From Prevotella sp. E15-22 (lineage in GTDB: Bacteria; Bacteroidota; Bacteroidia; Bacteroidales; Bacteroidaceae): a stretch of 64,000 nucleotides of DNA. The DNA is taken from contig NZ_CP096247.1 in NCBI RefSeq assembly GCF_023204875.1, forward strand, positions 1,612,001-1,676,000, given 5' to 3'. Within the stretch, counting starts at the first letter, position 1, and each line of letters starts with the position of its first letter. Positions 35,720 to 44,514 of the stretch are shown piece by piece. The notes beneath the pieces were generated by a model that saw nothing but the letters and a program-made list of their open reading frames with translations, was not told the DNA's origin and did not search any database. A program made the position numbers and the translations under genes.

Positions 35720-35792
35720 CTTTGTTTTATTGTCTTATAATTCATAAAAGTCGTTAAGGCCTTAGAAGACCTCAACAACCTTATTATTAACA

Positions 35793-36815
35793 TTATCGTT
35801 GAACACGTCCGTTAGCATTTCCGCCAGCCAAAGCCTCTACCTCGTCAATAGAAACCAAATTAAAGTCGCCATTGATGGTGTGCTTCAATGCAGAGGCAGC
35901 AACAGCAAACTCAAGCGCTTCGCCCTGAGTTTTCTTGGTAAGCAATCCATGAATCAAACCACCAGAGAAAGAGTCACCACCACCCACACGGTCGATGATA
36001 GGATTAATTTCGTAGCGCTTACTCTGATAGAACTCCTTACCATTGTATATCAATGCCTTCCATCCATTATACGTGGCACTGTAGCTCTCGCGTAGTGTTG
36101 AAACAACATACTTGAAGCCAAATTCCTGCATCATTTGCTTGAAGATTCCCTCATAACCAGCAGCATCGGTCTGGCCGCCTTCCACGTCAGCGTCGGGCTT
36201 GAAACCAAGACAAAGTTCAGCATCTTCTTCGTTACCAATACATACATCAACATATTTCATCAGCGGACGCATAATTGAGATAGCCTTTTCACTTGTCCAA
36301 AGTTTCTTACGGAAATTCAAATCAACAGAAACAGTTACACCATGACGTTTAGCGGCTTCGCAAGCCAACTTAGTCAGTTCTGCAGCTTTGTCAGAAATAG
36401 CAGGTGTGATACCACTCCAATGGAACCAGTCTGCACCTTCCATTATTGCATCAAAGTCGAAATCAGAAGGTTCGGCCTCTGCAATTGACGAGTGTGCGCG
36501 ATCATAAATTACTTTTGAAGGGCGCATCGAGGCGCCTGTTTCAGCATAATACAAGCCAACACGATCACCTCCGCGAGCTACGAACTGTGTATTGACACCA
36601 TAACGGCGCAATGCATTAACTGCAATCTGTCCGATTTCGTGTTTAGGCAACTTAGATACAAAATAAGCCTCGTGGCCATAGTTAGCCACAGAGATGGCTA
36701 CGTTAGCCTCACCACCACCAGGGATGATGCGGAAAGACTCACTCTGAATAAATCTGTCGTTGCCTTGAGGCGACAGGCGAAGCATAATCTCGCCCAGTGT
36801 TACAATTTTTGCCAT
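35793..36815 (-). CDS. kdgK: 2-dehydro-3-deoxygluconokinase (PfkB-family sugar kinase)
   Basis: The 340-residue PfkB-family protein has the N-terminal substrate region (GEIMLRLSP, GGGEANVA at about 33-40) and the C-terminal ATP-site signature VGGGDSFSGGLIHG with the catalytic Asp. MLRLSPQG near the N-terminus is common in KDG kinases. The enzyme phosphorylates 2-keto-3-deoxygluconate to KDPG, the substrate of the aldolase encoded 73 bases downstream. The pair follows rho by 44 bases on the same strand; no obvious promoter was found in front, so rho read-through may contribute. Confidence 0.88.
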   Translation of the reverse strand: MAKIVTLGEIMLRLSPQGNDRFIQSESFRIIPGGGEANVAISVANYGHEAYFVSKLPKHEIGQIAVNALRRYGVNTQFVARGGDRVGLYYAETGASMRPSKVIYDRAHSSIAEAEPSDFDFDAIMEGADWFHWSGITPAISDKAAELTKLACEAAKRHGVTVSVDLNFRKKLWTSEKAISIMRPLMKYVDVCIGNEEDAELCLGFKPDADVEGGQTDAAGYEGIFKQMMQEFGFKYVVSTLRESYSATYNGWKALIYNGKEFYQSKRYEINPIIDRVGGGDSFSGGLIHGLLTKKTQGEALEFAVAASALKHTINGDFNLVSIDEVEALAGGNANGRVQR

Positions 36816-36859
36816 TGTATATTCGTTTTTAGATAGTTTTATTTAGTTATTTTCCAGGT

Positions 36860-38743
36860 TTATCCATTCATCGACATGAGGAATTCTTCGTTATTTCTAC
36901 TCTGTACGAGACGGTCACGAACAGTATTCATTGCCTCAATAGGATTCATCTCGGCAATGAACTTGCGAATAATCCACATACGATTCAACGTTGTCTGATC
37001 CTGCAGCAAATCATCACGACGAGTAGATGACTGTACGAGGTTAAGAGCGGGGAACACACGCTTATTAGAAAGCATACGATCCAGCTGGATTTCAGAGTTA
37101 CCTGTACCTTTAAACTCCTCGAAGATCACCTCATCCATCTTTGAACCAGTATCAACAAGTGCCGTAGCAATAATAGTCAAGGAACCACCATTCTCAATAT
37201 TTCGGGCAGCACCAAAGAAACGCTTAGGTTTCTGCAAAGCATTCGCATCGACACCACCAGTAAGAACCTTACCAGATGCAGGAGACACAGTGTTGTATGC
37301 ACGTGCCAGACGGGTGATAGAATCCAGGAAGATGACGACATCATGTCCACATTCCACCATACGCTTTGCCTTTTCCAGGACGATACCGGCAATCTTCACG
37401 TGACGGTCGGCTGGTTCGTCAAAGGTTGAAGCAATAACCTCTGCATTAACCGTACGACTCATGTCTGTCACCTCCTCAGGACGCTCGTCAATAAGCAGCA
37501 TCATGATATAAGCTTCAGGATGGTTGGCTGCAATAGCGTTGGCAATATCCTTCATTAAGATGGTCTTACCGGTCTTGGGCTGAGCCACAATCAGCGCACG
37601 TTGTCCCTTACCGATTGGTGAGAAGAGATCAACAATACGTGTTGAAGGATTTGTTGTTGCAGGATTACCGCAGAGATTAAACTTCTCGTTGGGGAAAAGT
37701 GGTGTCAGATGTTCGAATGACACGCGGTCACGAACCTCCATTGGGTCACGTCCGTTAATAGACTTAACGGATGACATAGCGAAGTATTTTTCGTTATCGT
37801 GTGGCGGACGAACAGTGCATTCCACAACGTCGCCTGTCTTCAAACTATACTTTTTGATTTGCTGTGGTGAAACATAGATATCGTCGGGCGATGACAGGTA
37901 ATTGTAATCGCTTGAACGAAGGAATCCGTAGCCATCCTGTAGCAGTTCCAACACGCCATTTCCTGAAATCAAATCGGCAAAATCATAGTCGGGCGTTGAT
38001 GGTTGTACATTAGCCTGATATATGGGATCAGCCTGCTGAACAACGGGTCTGTCAAAAATATCAAGCGTTGGTATGGCAGCCTGATCCTCAATAGGCAAAT
38101 CAACCACCGTGATAAAGTCTGTTCCATCGCCAGGATCACCTTCCCACACATTATTATCTTCCATCATGTCCATTGCGTCTACATTCTGGCGCTGTGACAT
38201 TTTCTCTTGTAACTGTTCAAGCATCTCGGCATCTGGCTCGTCAGCACCCATCATCTCAGCATTAGCTTCGGGCACTGCGTCAACTTCCAGAGGCTGTTCT
38301 TCAGGAATAGCTGCTGCCTGCGCAACCTCTTCCTCTTTTTTCTGTTCTTCAGCCTCGGCTGCAACTTCTGCCTTAGTCTTACGTCCACGACGCTTTGGAG
38401 CAGGCTTTTCCTCCTCAACAACCTCAGGTGTCTCTTCCATCAGAGGCTGATCGGCGAACAAAGATGGCGCTTCTACTGTTTTGCTCTTTTGGTTTTTGGC
38501 ATCAAGGTTCTCGCCCTCTTTACCACTAACAGTATATACTTTGTCTGTGTCTTTCTTGGCAATGCGAGTGCGTTTACGTTTAGCTGTCGAAGAACCTAAC
38601 GAGCTATCTATGGCAGCTTTGTCAAGTATCTCATATATAACATGTTCCATCGTGTCGTCCTGAGATACCTTCACTCCCAATTGGTTTGCAATCTCCATCA
38701 ATTCGGGGATTGCCAATTTCTCTAATTGTTCCTTGGTGTACAT
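36860..38743 (-). CDS. rho: Transcription termination factor Rho with long acidic insert
   Basis: The 627-residue protein carries the Rho N-terminal helical domain (about 1-45), then a low-complexity, highly charged insert (about 50-255, rich in E, K, A, Q and P), the RNA-binding cold-shock domain ([17 protein letters not shown] at 261-277), Walker A AQPKTGKT (388-395), the [13 protein letters not shown] stretch and a C-terminal Rho core. Rho is the hexameric RNA helicase that ends transcription. Inserts of this kind are known from Bacteroides, where the disordered region lets Rho form condensates that affect gene expression in the gut. It has its own consensus promoter and a leader of about 95 bases. 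Confidence 0.95.
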   Translation of the reverse strand: MYTKEQLEKLAIPELMEIANQLGVKVSQDDTMEHVIYEILDKAAIDSSLGSSTAKRKRTRIAKKDTDKVYTVSGKEGENLDAKNQKSKTVEAPSLFADQPLMEETPEVVEEEKPAPKRRGRKTKAEVAAEAEEQKKEEEVAQAAAIPEEQPLEVDAVPEANAEMMGADEPDAEMLEQLQEKMSQRQNVDAMDMMEDNNVWEGDPGDGTDFITVVDLPIEDQAAIPTLDIFDRPVVQQADPIYQANVQPSTPDYDFADLISGNGVLELLQDGYGFLRSSDYNYLSSPDDIYVSPQQIKKYSLKTGDVVECTVRPPHDNEKYFAMSSVKSINGRDPMEVRDRVSFEHLTPLFPNEKFNLCGNPATTNPSTRIVDLFSPIGKGQRALIVAQPKTGKTILMKDIANAIAANHPEAYIMMLLIDERPEEVTDMSRTVNAEVIASTFDEPADRHVKIAGIVLEKAKRMVECGHDVVIFLDSITRLARAYNTVSPASGKVLTGGVDANALQKPKRFFGAARNIENGGSLTIIATALVDTGSKMDEVIFEEFKGTGNSEIQLDRMLSNKRVFPALNLVQSSTRRDDLLQDQTTLNRMWIIRKFIAEMNPIEAMNTVRDRLVQSRNNEEFLMSMNG

Positions 38744-38845
38744 ATATACAATAATATGTTTGCGTACAATTTAAATAATATCGTGATTGTGATTTTTTAT
38801 AAGAAAGCGATTCGAGAATTGAAACGCTGTTTTCGAAATCGATTG

Positions 38846-38876
38846 CAAAGATAATCATTTTTTTTATACTAGCAAA
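38846..38876 (-). promoter_or_regulatory. Consensus Bacteroidota promoter of rho
   Basis: On the minus strand TTTG (38873-38876), a 19-base spacer and TATCTTTG (38846-38853). The transcript would have a leader of about 95 bases before the ATG at 38743, room for autoregulation by Rho, but no clear structure was seen in it. Confidence 0.8.
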
Positions 38877-38920
38877 GAAAATAACACCTTTTTATATATT
38901 GCATCACAAAAAGATGATAA

Positions 38921-38945
38921 TAAACAATTGCTAGTATATTGTTTA
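38921..38945. repeat. AT-rich hairpin between rho and the receiver-kinase gene
   Basis: A perfect 8-bp inverted repeat (TAAACAAT at 38921-38928 with ATTGTTTA at 38938-38945). The same TAAACAAT word occurs again at 38975-38982 inside the neighbouring hairpin. It could assist termination or be a binding site upstream of the rho promoter. Confidence 0.5.
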
Positions 38946-38956
38946 ATTCATGAAAA

Positions 38957-39007
38957 TATGCCATTTAGAATCAGTAAACAATATGTTTAGAGATGCTAAA
39001 TGGCATA
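38957..39007 (-). terminator. Nested hairpin, probable terminator of the receiver-kinase gene
   Basis: A perfect 12-bp outer stem (38957-38968 with 38996-39007) encloses a second 6-bp hairpin (38975-38980 with 38984-38989). On the minus strand it lies just after the stop at 39024 and is followed by TTTTC. Confidence 0.6.
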
Positions 39008-39023
39008 CTTAGAAAATTCATTA

Positions 39024-40172
39024 TTATTTCTTGAGCGGAACGAGGACGCTGAACGTAGATCCCTCGCCCAGAGTTGACTCCACCATCACATCGCCATCAA
39101 TCTTGCGAGCAAAGTCTGCACACAACTGAAGACCTAAACCTGAGCCTTCCTCACCACCAGTTCCATAGGTTGTCTCACCTTTTTTAAAGATTGAATCTAT
39201 TCTATCCGGAGCAATACCAACGCCATGATCTCGGACACTCACCTTGGCAAAATCTCCCTCCTCGCTCAATGTTATCTCAATGGAACTGTTTTCCGGTGAG
39301 AACTTAATGGCATTCGAAAGGAAATTACGAACAACGGTTTTAAGCATGTCATTGTCTGCATACACAACCACAGGATTACTACTGCCCTGATATTTCAAAT
39401 CAATCTTCTTTGTCTGAGCAATCATCTCGAAGATGTCAACAACGCCAGGGATAATATCATTCAAATCCAAATCCTGACGAACGACATTCAGTCTGCCTGT
39501 CTGACTCTTTGTCCACTTCAACAGATTGTCCAGGAGGTCGTGAACATCTTCACTCTCGCGATTAGCTTTATCGAGAAGCTCAAACAGTTCCGGACCTATA
39601 ATATCTGGCGACATTGCATTCACGACAAGATTCAGCACCATACGTATACTTGCCATAGGCGAACGCAGGTCGTGCGCAATAACAGAGTACATCTTATCTC
39701 TATTGCTAATGGTGGCACGGAGTTCCTCGTTCTGATGCTCAATAATACGGGTTGCAGCTACCAGCTTGATTTGATGGAACACGCGAACAACAAGTTCCTC
39801 TTTATTAAATGGTTTGGTCAAGAAGTCGTTAGCGCCCACTTGGAAGCCATGTACAAGATCGCTGGGGTTATTCAGAGCCGTCAGAAATATTATAGGAATA
39901 TGGGCCGTTTCGGGGTCTTTCTTAAGGATTTGAGCAGCATCGAATCCGCTAATATCAGGCATCATCACATCAAGCAAGATTAAATCGGGCTTTTCAGCCT
40001 TAGCCTGCTCAATACACATATTTCCACAGTTGGCAGTACAAACCTGATACTTCTCGTTGGTCAGCAATATTTTGAGCAGCAATACATTACTCATCACATC
40101 GTCAACGATCAGTATCTTATAGTCACTTTTAACTATTCGGGATTCTAGATTCTCATTTTCCAGCATAAACAA
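39024..40172 (-). CDS. Soluble hybrid protein: receiver domain followed by histidine kinase
   Basis: The 382-residue protein starts with a receiver domain (DD at 24-25, phosphoacceptor Asp68 in LILLDVMMPD, FLTAL, and Lys120 in FLTKPF), a short coiled coil, the HisKA dimerisation domain with His167 in IAHDLRSP, and an ATPase domain (N box NFLSNAIKFS, DHGVGIAP, GSGLGLQL). There is no transmembrane helix, so it acts in the cytoplasm and takes its input through the receiver. This receiver-first layout is found in regulatory relays, where another kinase phosphorylates the receiver. No partner is adjacent. It is a single-gene unit with a consensus promoter. The third codon is an alternative ATG. 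Confidence 0.88.
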   Translation of the reverse strand: MFMLENENLESRIVKSDYKILIVDDVMSNVLLLKILLTNEKYQVCTANCGNMCIEQAKAEKPDLILLDVMMPDISGFDAAQILKKDPETAHIPIIFLTALNNPSDLVHGFQVGANDFLTKPFNKEELVVRVFHQIKLVAATRIIEHQNEELRATISNRDKMYSVIAHDLRSPMASIRMVLNLVVNAMSPDIIGPELFELLDKANRESEDVHDLLDNLLKWTKSQTGRLNVVRQDLDLNDIIPGVVDIFEMIAQTKKIDLKYQGSSNPVVVYADNDMLKTVVRNFLSNAIKFSPENSSIEITLSEEGDFAKVSVRDHGVGIAPDRIDSIFKKGETTYGTGGEEGSGLGLQLCADFARKIDGDVMVESTLGEGSTFSVLVPLKK

Positions 40173-40202
40173 TTCTGACGGTTAAATGCTTTATATGGTG
40201 TG

Positions 40203-40233
40203 CAAATTTAGCAAAAATAAATTAAACGCCAAA
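40203..40233 (-). promoter_or_regulatory. Consensus promoter of the receiver-kinase gene
   Basis: On the minus strand TTTG (40230-40233), a 19-base spacer and TAAATTTG (40203-40210), about 30 bases before the ATG at 40172. Confidence 0.75.
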
Positions 40234-40304
40234 CATATGACAAATATTTTTTTATATTTTCGTTAAAAATGCTGTAAAAAAACAGTTTAACAGGAATTTT
40301 TAGC

Positions 40305-40312
40305 TAACTTTG
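40305..40312 (+). promoter_or_regulatory. -7 box of ruvC, near-leaderless
   Basis: TAACTTTG ends eight bases before the ruvC ATG at 40321, which leaves a leader of at most a few bases. No clear upstream TTTG. Confidence 0.55.
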
Positions 40313-40320
40313 CAATCAAT

Positions 40321-40878
40321 ATGGAAAAGGTAATCATGGGTATAGACCCTGGAACAAACATCATGGGATATGGCGTCTTGAAGGTTAAAGACGGCAAAGC
40401 CCAGATGATAACAATGGGTATCATAGACCTCAGGAAATTCGGAGATGCCTACCTGAAGTTAGGACACATTTTTGAACGCGTGACAGGTATCATTGAATCT
40501 TTTCTTCCTGACGAACTGGCCATTGAGGCTCCCTTCTTCGGAAAAAACGTTCAGTCTATGCTTAAACTAGGTCGTGCGCAAGGTGTGGCTATAGCAGCAG
40601 CTATCGAACGCGGCGTGCCCATTCACGAATATGCTCCAATGAAAATCAAGATGGCATTAACGGGCAACGGTACAGCTTCAAAAGAGCAAGTTGCTAATAT
40701 GCTGCAGCGTTTGTTTCGCATTCCTGACTCCGAAATGGGAAAATTCATGGACTCCACCGACGCATTGGCCGCCGCCTACTGTCATTTTCTGCAGATGGGA
40801 AGGCCAGAATCCAACGCGCCGCACTACAGAGGATGGAAAGACTTTGTCAACAAAAACAAGGATAAGGTATGCAAGTAA
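40321..40878 (+). CDS. ruvC: Holliday junction resolvase RuvC
   Basis: The 185-residue protein has the RNase H-like catalytic set: Asp8 in [14 protein letters not shown], the Glu of [11 protein letters not shown] (about 73), and the C-terminal [12 protein letters not shown] with two acidic residues. It cuts Holliday junctions symmetrically with RuvAB during recombination repair. ruvA and ruvB are not adjacent, as is usual in Bacteroidota. The next gene starts ten bases before the ruvC stop, so both are cotranscribed. Confidence 0.95.
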   Translation: MEKVIMGIDPGTNIMGYGVLKVKDGKAQMITMGIIDLRKFGDAYLKLGHIFERVTGIIESFLPDELAIEAPFFGKNVQSMLKLGRAQGVAIAAAIERGVPIHEYAPMKIKMALTGNGTASKEQVANMLQRLFRIPDSEMGKFMDSTDALAAAYCHFLQMGRPESNAPHYRGWKDFVNKNKDKVCK

Positions 40879-42182
40879 CAAAAATAATTGCTATAGCCGG
40901 ACTTAACGGAAGTGGAAAAACGGCCTATGTTAATCAGATGCGCAAGCAACTGGCCAGTGACAAGGTGCGTTATATTGCTTTTTGCGACACATACGGCACA
41001 ATCACAGACAAAGCATATTACTTGCAACAAAGATGGAATCAGCACGACATCGACAATGAAATGCCCATCACTGGAGAAGTTTTGGAGCGTTCTTACATAT
41101 TGTCTGGCAACGATAGTCCGGAAAGAAGAGCGTACCAACAGCATTTATACGACTTGTTTCAGTTCCACTCACTACTTGATAAATACGTCATCTCATTATC
41201 AAGTGGCGAGCTCAGAAAGTATCAGATTATAAAAACCTTACTTTCAGCACCTTCCACTCTAATATTAGACAATCCATTTATCGGACTCGATGCTGCAACA
41301 AGACAGAACTTGAAAGACCTTATTCTCAGCCTGAGCAAAGAAAAACAGCTCACTATTTACCTTGTTGTAGCTAGACCAGAGGACATACCCGATTATGCAG
41401 ACGACATTATCTGGATTACACCCAAGCTGAAACTTACATCAGAACCGCGCCACCTTGACGAAGAGAAACAACAATCTATTCTTAGTCGTGCTTATTCTTC
41501 CAACATGACATTCTCCGAAGAGGTGGTAAAAATGAACGATGTAAGCATAAAATACGGCGAAAGAACGATTCTCTCACATGTCAATTGGACCATCAAGAAT
41601 GGCGAATGCTGGGCTCTGTGCGGACAGAATGGAAGTGGAAAGTCTACCCTACTCTCATTAATATGCGCTGACAATCCACAAGCATACGCCTGCGACATCA
41701 GTTTGTTTGGAAGGAAACGCGGCTCTGGAGAGAGTATATGGGAGATAAAACGCCACATTGGCTATGTATCTCCAGAGATGCATCGTTCGTATCACCACAA
41801 CATCCCCGTTATCCAGGTTATGGCAAGTGGATTAAAGGACACAGTTGGACTTTACACTAGAACAAACGAAGCCGAACGAGAATGTTGTAGATGGTGGATG
41901 CGCATATTTGGAATAGAACAATTGGAAAAGCGTCCGTTTCTATCACTCTCAAGTGGAGAACAACGACTCGTACTTGTTGCCCGTGCTTTCGTAAAAGATC
42001 CCCAACTCTTGATTCTTGACGAGCCCCTTCATGGACTTGACAACAAAAACAAGACACTTGTAAAAGACATTATCGAGACATACAGCAAACTACCCAACAA
42101 GACTCTTATTATGGTGACTCACTATGATGAAGAGCTTCCAGGATGTTTCAACCAAAAGAAAGAATTATTAAAACTGCAATAA
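40869..42182 (+). CDS. Double ATP-binding cassette protein, ModF/PhrA-like
   Basis: The 437-residue protein has two ABC ATPase domains and no transmembrane segment. The first has a Walker A GLNGSGKT (about 11-18), signature [10 protein letters not shown] and Walker B TLILDNP; the second has GQNGSGKST, signature [14 protein letters not shown] and LLILDEP with a final TH switch. The layout is that of E. coli ModF (PhrA), a cytoplasmic double cassette of unclear role that is linked to molybdate genes. No permease or molybdenum gene is nearby here. Its start lies within ruvC, and a small exported protein gene follows after one base. Confidence 0.75.
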   Translation: MQVTKIIAIAGLNGSGKTAYVNQMRKQLASDKVRYIAFCDTYGTITDKAYYLQQRWNQHDIDNEMPITGEVLERSYILSGNDSPERRAYQQHLYDLFQFHSLLDKYVISLSSGELRKYQIIKTLLSAPSTLILDNPFIGLDAATRQNLKDLILSLSKEKQLTIYLVVARPEDIPDYADDIIWITPKLKLTSEPRHLDEEKQQSILSRAYSSNMTFSEEVVKMNDVSIKYGERTILSHVNWTIKNGECWALCGQNGSGKSTLLSLICADNPQAYACDISLFGRKRGSGESIWEIKRHIGYVSPEMHRSYHHNIPVIQVMASGLKDTVGLYTRTNEAERECCRWWMRIFGIEQLEKRPFLSLSSGEQRLVLVARAFVKDPQLLILDEPLHGLDNKNKTLVKDIIETYSKLPNKTLIMVTHYDEELPGCFNQKKELLKLQ

Positions 42183-42183
42183 T

Positions 42184-42672
42184 ATGAAACGACTATTTAT
42201 TATCTTATTTGCCACATTTGCTTTAGCAACCACATCGTCTGCACAGGAAATATTTTATGAAATAAAGAATAGTGCAGAAGCGAACATCGCAAATCCATCT
42301 GCTAATCCGCTGGTAAAGAAATTCAGCAGATTCAAGGTTGAAGCACTCAACTATATGGCTATGAAAATGAGGGAAGAAATGCCAGATTCCACCGTCGAGT
42401 TATTAGACAAGGAAGCATTATCTCTCAATACGTTTCTAACAATCTATACAAATGCCTTAGTGGAAAACAGTCAGCAGCCTGCAGCTTTCCAGGTAAAGGT
42501 TATCAGCGCCTTTATGGATGCATCATACGGCAATCCTCTGTTTAATGATCCCGATAAAGAACTTGTATTGGTGTTCTTTAAAGATGGCGAGAGCATGACA
42601 CGCTTTTCGCTTGACACCGATTGGCGCAGAGCTGTACTTGCCGTAAAAGAGGCTTTGAGCAAACTAAAATAG
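42184..42672 (+). CDS. Small exported protein of unknown function
   Basis: The 162-residue protein has a clean signal peptide (IILFATFALATTSSAQ) and a mature part of mixed helix and strand without cysteines. It starts one base after the ABC protein stop, which makes it the third gene of the ruvC transcript. The end overlaps the convergent mntP gene by nine bases. FFKDGESMTRFSLDTDW near the C-terminus is the best marker for finding relatives. I recognise no named domain; a periplasmic location is inferred from the signal peptide. Confidence 0.65.
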   Translation: MKRLFIILFATFALATTSSAQEIFYEIKNSAEANIANPSANPLVKKFSRFKVEALNYMAMKMREEMPDSTVELLDKEALSLNTFLTIYTNALVENSQQPAAFQVKVISAFMDASYGNPLFNDPDKELVLVFFKDGESMTRFSLDTDWRRAVLAVKEALSKLK

Positions 42673-43227
42673 AAGAATCTTAAGACCTATAGACAGAAGA
42701 ATGACACCGCCCAACAATTCAGGCTTTATACGCCCCTCCGTGATAAATCCGAAACGAAGGCCTGTCAAATGACCAGCAACGCCAAAGAACAAGGAAAAGA
42801 ATCCAATCCAGGCAAGTGGTCCCCACAAGGAATCAACATGATTATAACCTATGGCTGAAAACGAAACGCCTACAGCCATTGCATCAATACTGGTGGCAAC
42901 AGCAAGCAACAGCTGTGTCACCAGTTTTCTTGGATTAAAAGCATGTTCTTCGGATGAGCCGAACGACTCGTAAATCATCTTTCCTCCAATAAAAGCCAAC
43001 ATGAGGAAAGCAATGATGTGTCCGTAAACCATGATGAAATTAGAGAGAATATTCATTCCTACCCATCCCACAAGCGGCATCAAGGCCTGGAAGAGTCCAA
43101 ACAGAAAGCTCATCTGCAATATAACACGCCACTCTCTGCGTCCCAAAATCACACCACTCACAATAGACACCGTGAAGCAATCCATTGCCAGGGCTATTGC
43201 CAACAGAATAATATCTAAAAGTCCCAT
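42664..43227 (-). CDS. mntP: Manganese efflux pump MntP
   Basis: The start at 43227 gives 187 residues that begin directly with the MntP pattern LLDIILLAIALAMDCFTVSI; the longer frame to 43356 would run through the gene's own promoter box and adds unrelated residues. Six transmembrane segments are seen, in two similar halves; the second half repeats the Asp-containing helix in LLLAVATSIDAMAVGVS. The Asp residues in both (AMD and IDA) are the expected manganese ligands. The protein exports manganese across the inner membrane. I saw no yybP-ykoY riboswitch in front, which controls this gene in other bacteria. Confidence 0.9.
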   Translation of the reverse strand: MGLLDIILLAIALAMDCFTVSIVSGVILGRREWRVILQMSFLFGLFQALMPLVGWVGMNILSNFIMVYGHIIAFLMLAFIGGKMIYESFGSSEEHAFNPRKLVTQLLLAVATSIDAMAVGVSFSAIGYNHVDSLWGPLAWIGFFSLFFGVAGHLTGLRFGFITEGRIKPELLGGVILLSIGLKILLF

Positions 43228-43256
43228 TCTTCTATATTCATCTATAAATGCGAATG

Positions 43257-43264
43257 CAAAGGTA
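43257..43264 (-). promoter_or_regulatory. -7 box of mntP
   Basis: On the minus strand TACCTTTG, about 30 bases before the chosen start codon. The upstream element is not clear. Confidence 0.55.
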
Positions 43265-43294
43265 ATAATATCTGATGAAATTATTGTTATACAA

Positions 43295-43326
43295 TTTGGA
43301 TAATTCAGTGAATTTATGTACTTTTG
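43295..43326 (+). promoter_or_regulatory. Promoter of the Rid/chorismatase-like gene
   Basis: TTTG at 43295-43298, a 20-base spacer and TACTTTTG at 43319-43326, 18 bases before the ATG at 43345. Confidence 0.7.
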
Positions 43327-43344
43327 CAGCAAAATAGCTAAAAA

Positions 43345-44481
43345 ATGACACAACATATTACTTATCCTAACGCCAAGGCTGAGCTCTTTTCATTCACGGG
43401 AGCCAACGAAGTAGACGAACATCATATCATTCTTCATGCTTCAAATAGTGAATCAACATTTCAGCAGCAACTTGATGCTATCCTCGATGCATATCAAGAC
43501 ATACTTTCCAACAAACTGCCAGGAACTGTAGCTGTGTTCAAACGCTATTTCCTGAGTGACGCAGCCAACCAGGCAGACGACGTAGCTGCTGCCGATACGA
43601 GTGATTGTGCAAAGAGTATTATCCAGCAAGCGCCTCTCGATGGCACCAAGATAGGTATGTGGGTATACCTTATTAAAGGTGTTCAGACGCGTTATCTCAC
43701 AAGCGAGCTATACGAAGTGAAACATGGTGCCTACCGACATCTTTGGAATGGAAGCGCCCATAATTTGGCAGCCAATTCAGAATACCAAACCCGCTTGCTC
43801 TTTAATGAATATATTATGCAACTCACTCAAGAGGGATGCACACTGGCCAACAACTGTATACGTACCTGGTTATTCGTTAATGATGTTGACCTTAACTACG
43901 GAGGAGTTGTAAGGGCAAGAAATCAGGTGTTCTTTACTCAAGGACTCACCAACAACACGCATTTCATAGCATCCACCGGCATTGGAGGTCGCCAAGCCGA
44001 TCCTAACGTGCTGACACAAATGGACAACTATGCCATCGCAGGCATACAGCCCCAGCAGATACGATACCTCTATGCCCCAACACACCTGAACCGCACAAGT
44101 GATTATGGTGTTAGTTTTGAGCGAGGCACATGTGTGGACTATGGCGACCGCAGCCATGTATTCATCTCGGGTACGGCCAGCATCAACAACAAAGGCGAAG
44201 TGGTTTTTGCAAAAGACATTGTCAAACAAACACAACGTATGTGGGAGAATGTAGAAGCTTTGCTTAAAGAAGCTGAATGTACTTTCAACGATATCGCACA
44301 GATTATTGTCTATCTACGAGACCCAAGCGACTACAACGTTGTGAGCAAACTCTTCAGGCAGAAGTTCCCTGAGAAGCCCTACATCATCGTCCTGGCTCCA
44401 GTATGCCGACCCAACTGGCTCATCGAGATGGAGTGTATGGCTGTCAGGAAGAACTCGAACGCAGCCTTCGAATGTTTCTAA
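43345..44481 (+). CDS. Two-domain Rid/YjgF-fold protein, chorismatase-like
   Basis: The 378-residue protein has a variable N-terminal half and a C-terminal half with the Rid (YjgF/L-PSP) fold: FISGTASINNKGEVVFAKDIVKQTQRMWENVEALLKEA, then IVYLRDPSDYNVV and a final VCRPNWLIEMEC. A first Rid-like portion is also visible (RTWLFVNDVDLNYGGVVRARN). This arrangement and the VCR/IEMEC end resemble chorismatases of the FkbO/XanB2 type, which cleave chorismate to hydroxybenzoate and pyruvate, but the match is by pattern only. It could also be a general Rid-type imine deaminase. A regulator gene follows after 33 bases, probably in the same transcript. Confidence 0.6.
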   Translation: MTQHITYPNAKAELFSFTGANEVDEHHIILHASNSESTFQQQLDAILDAYQDILSNKLPGTVAVFKRYFLSDAANQADDVAAADTSDCAKSIIQQAPLDGTKIGMWVYLIKGVQTRYLTSELYEVKHGAYRHLWNGSAHNLAANSEYQTRLLFNEYIMQLTQEGCTLANNCIRTWLFVNDVDLNYGGVVRARNQVFFTQGLTNNTHFIASTGIGGRQADPNVLTQMDNYAIAGIQPQQIRYLYAPTHLNRTSDYGVSFERGTCVDYGDRSHVFISGTASINNKGEVVFAKDIVKQTQRMWENVEALLKEAECTFNDIAQIIVYLRDPSDYNVVSKLFRQKFPEKPYIIVLAPVCRPNWLIEMECMAVRKNSNAAFECF

Positions 44482-44514
44482 TCCTCAATACCGACGTCAA
44501 AACTACTAATCAAC

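Noticed and set aside
40869..42182. Complete ABC importer operon
   Set aside because: No permease or binding protein gene is adjacent; the downstream gene is a small exported protein without transporter features.
42664..43356. MntP start at 43356
   Set aside because: It would place the promoter box and 43 unrelated residues inside the coding region; the start at 43227 gives the normal MntP N-terminus.
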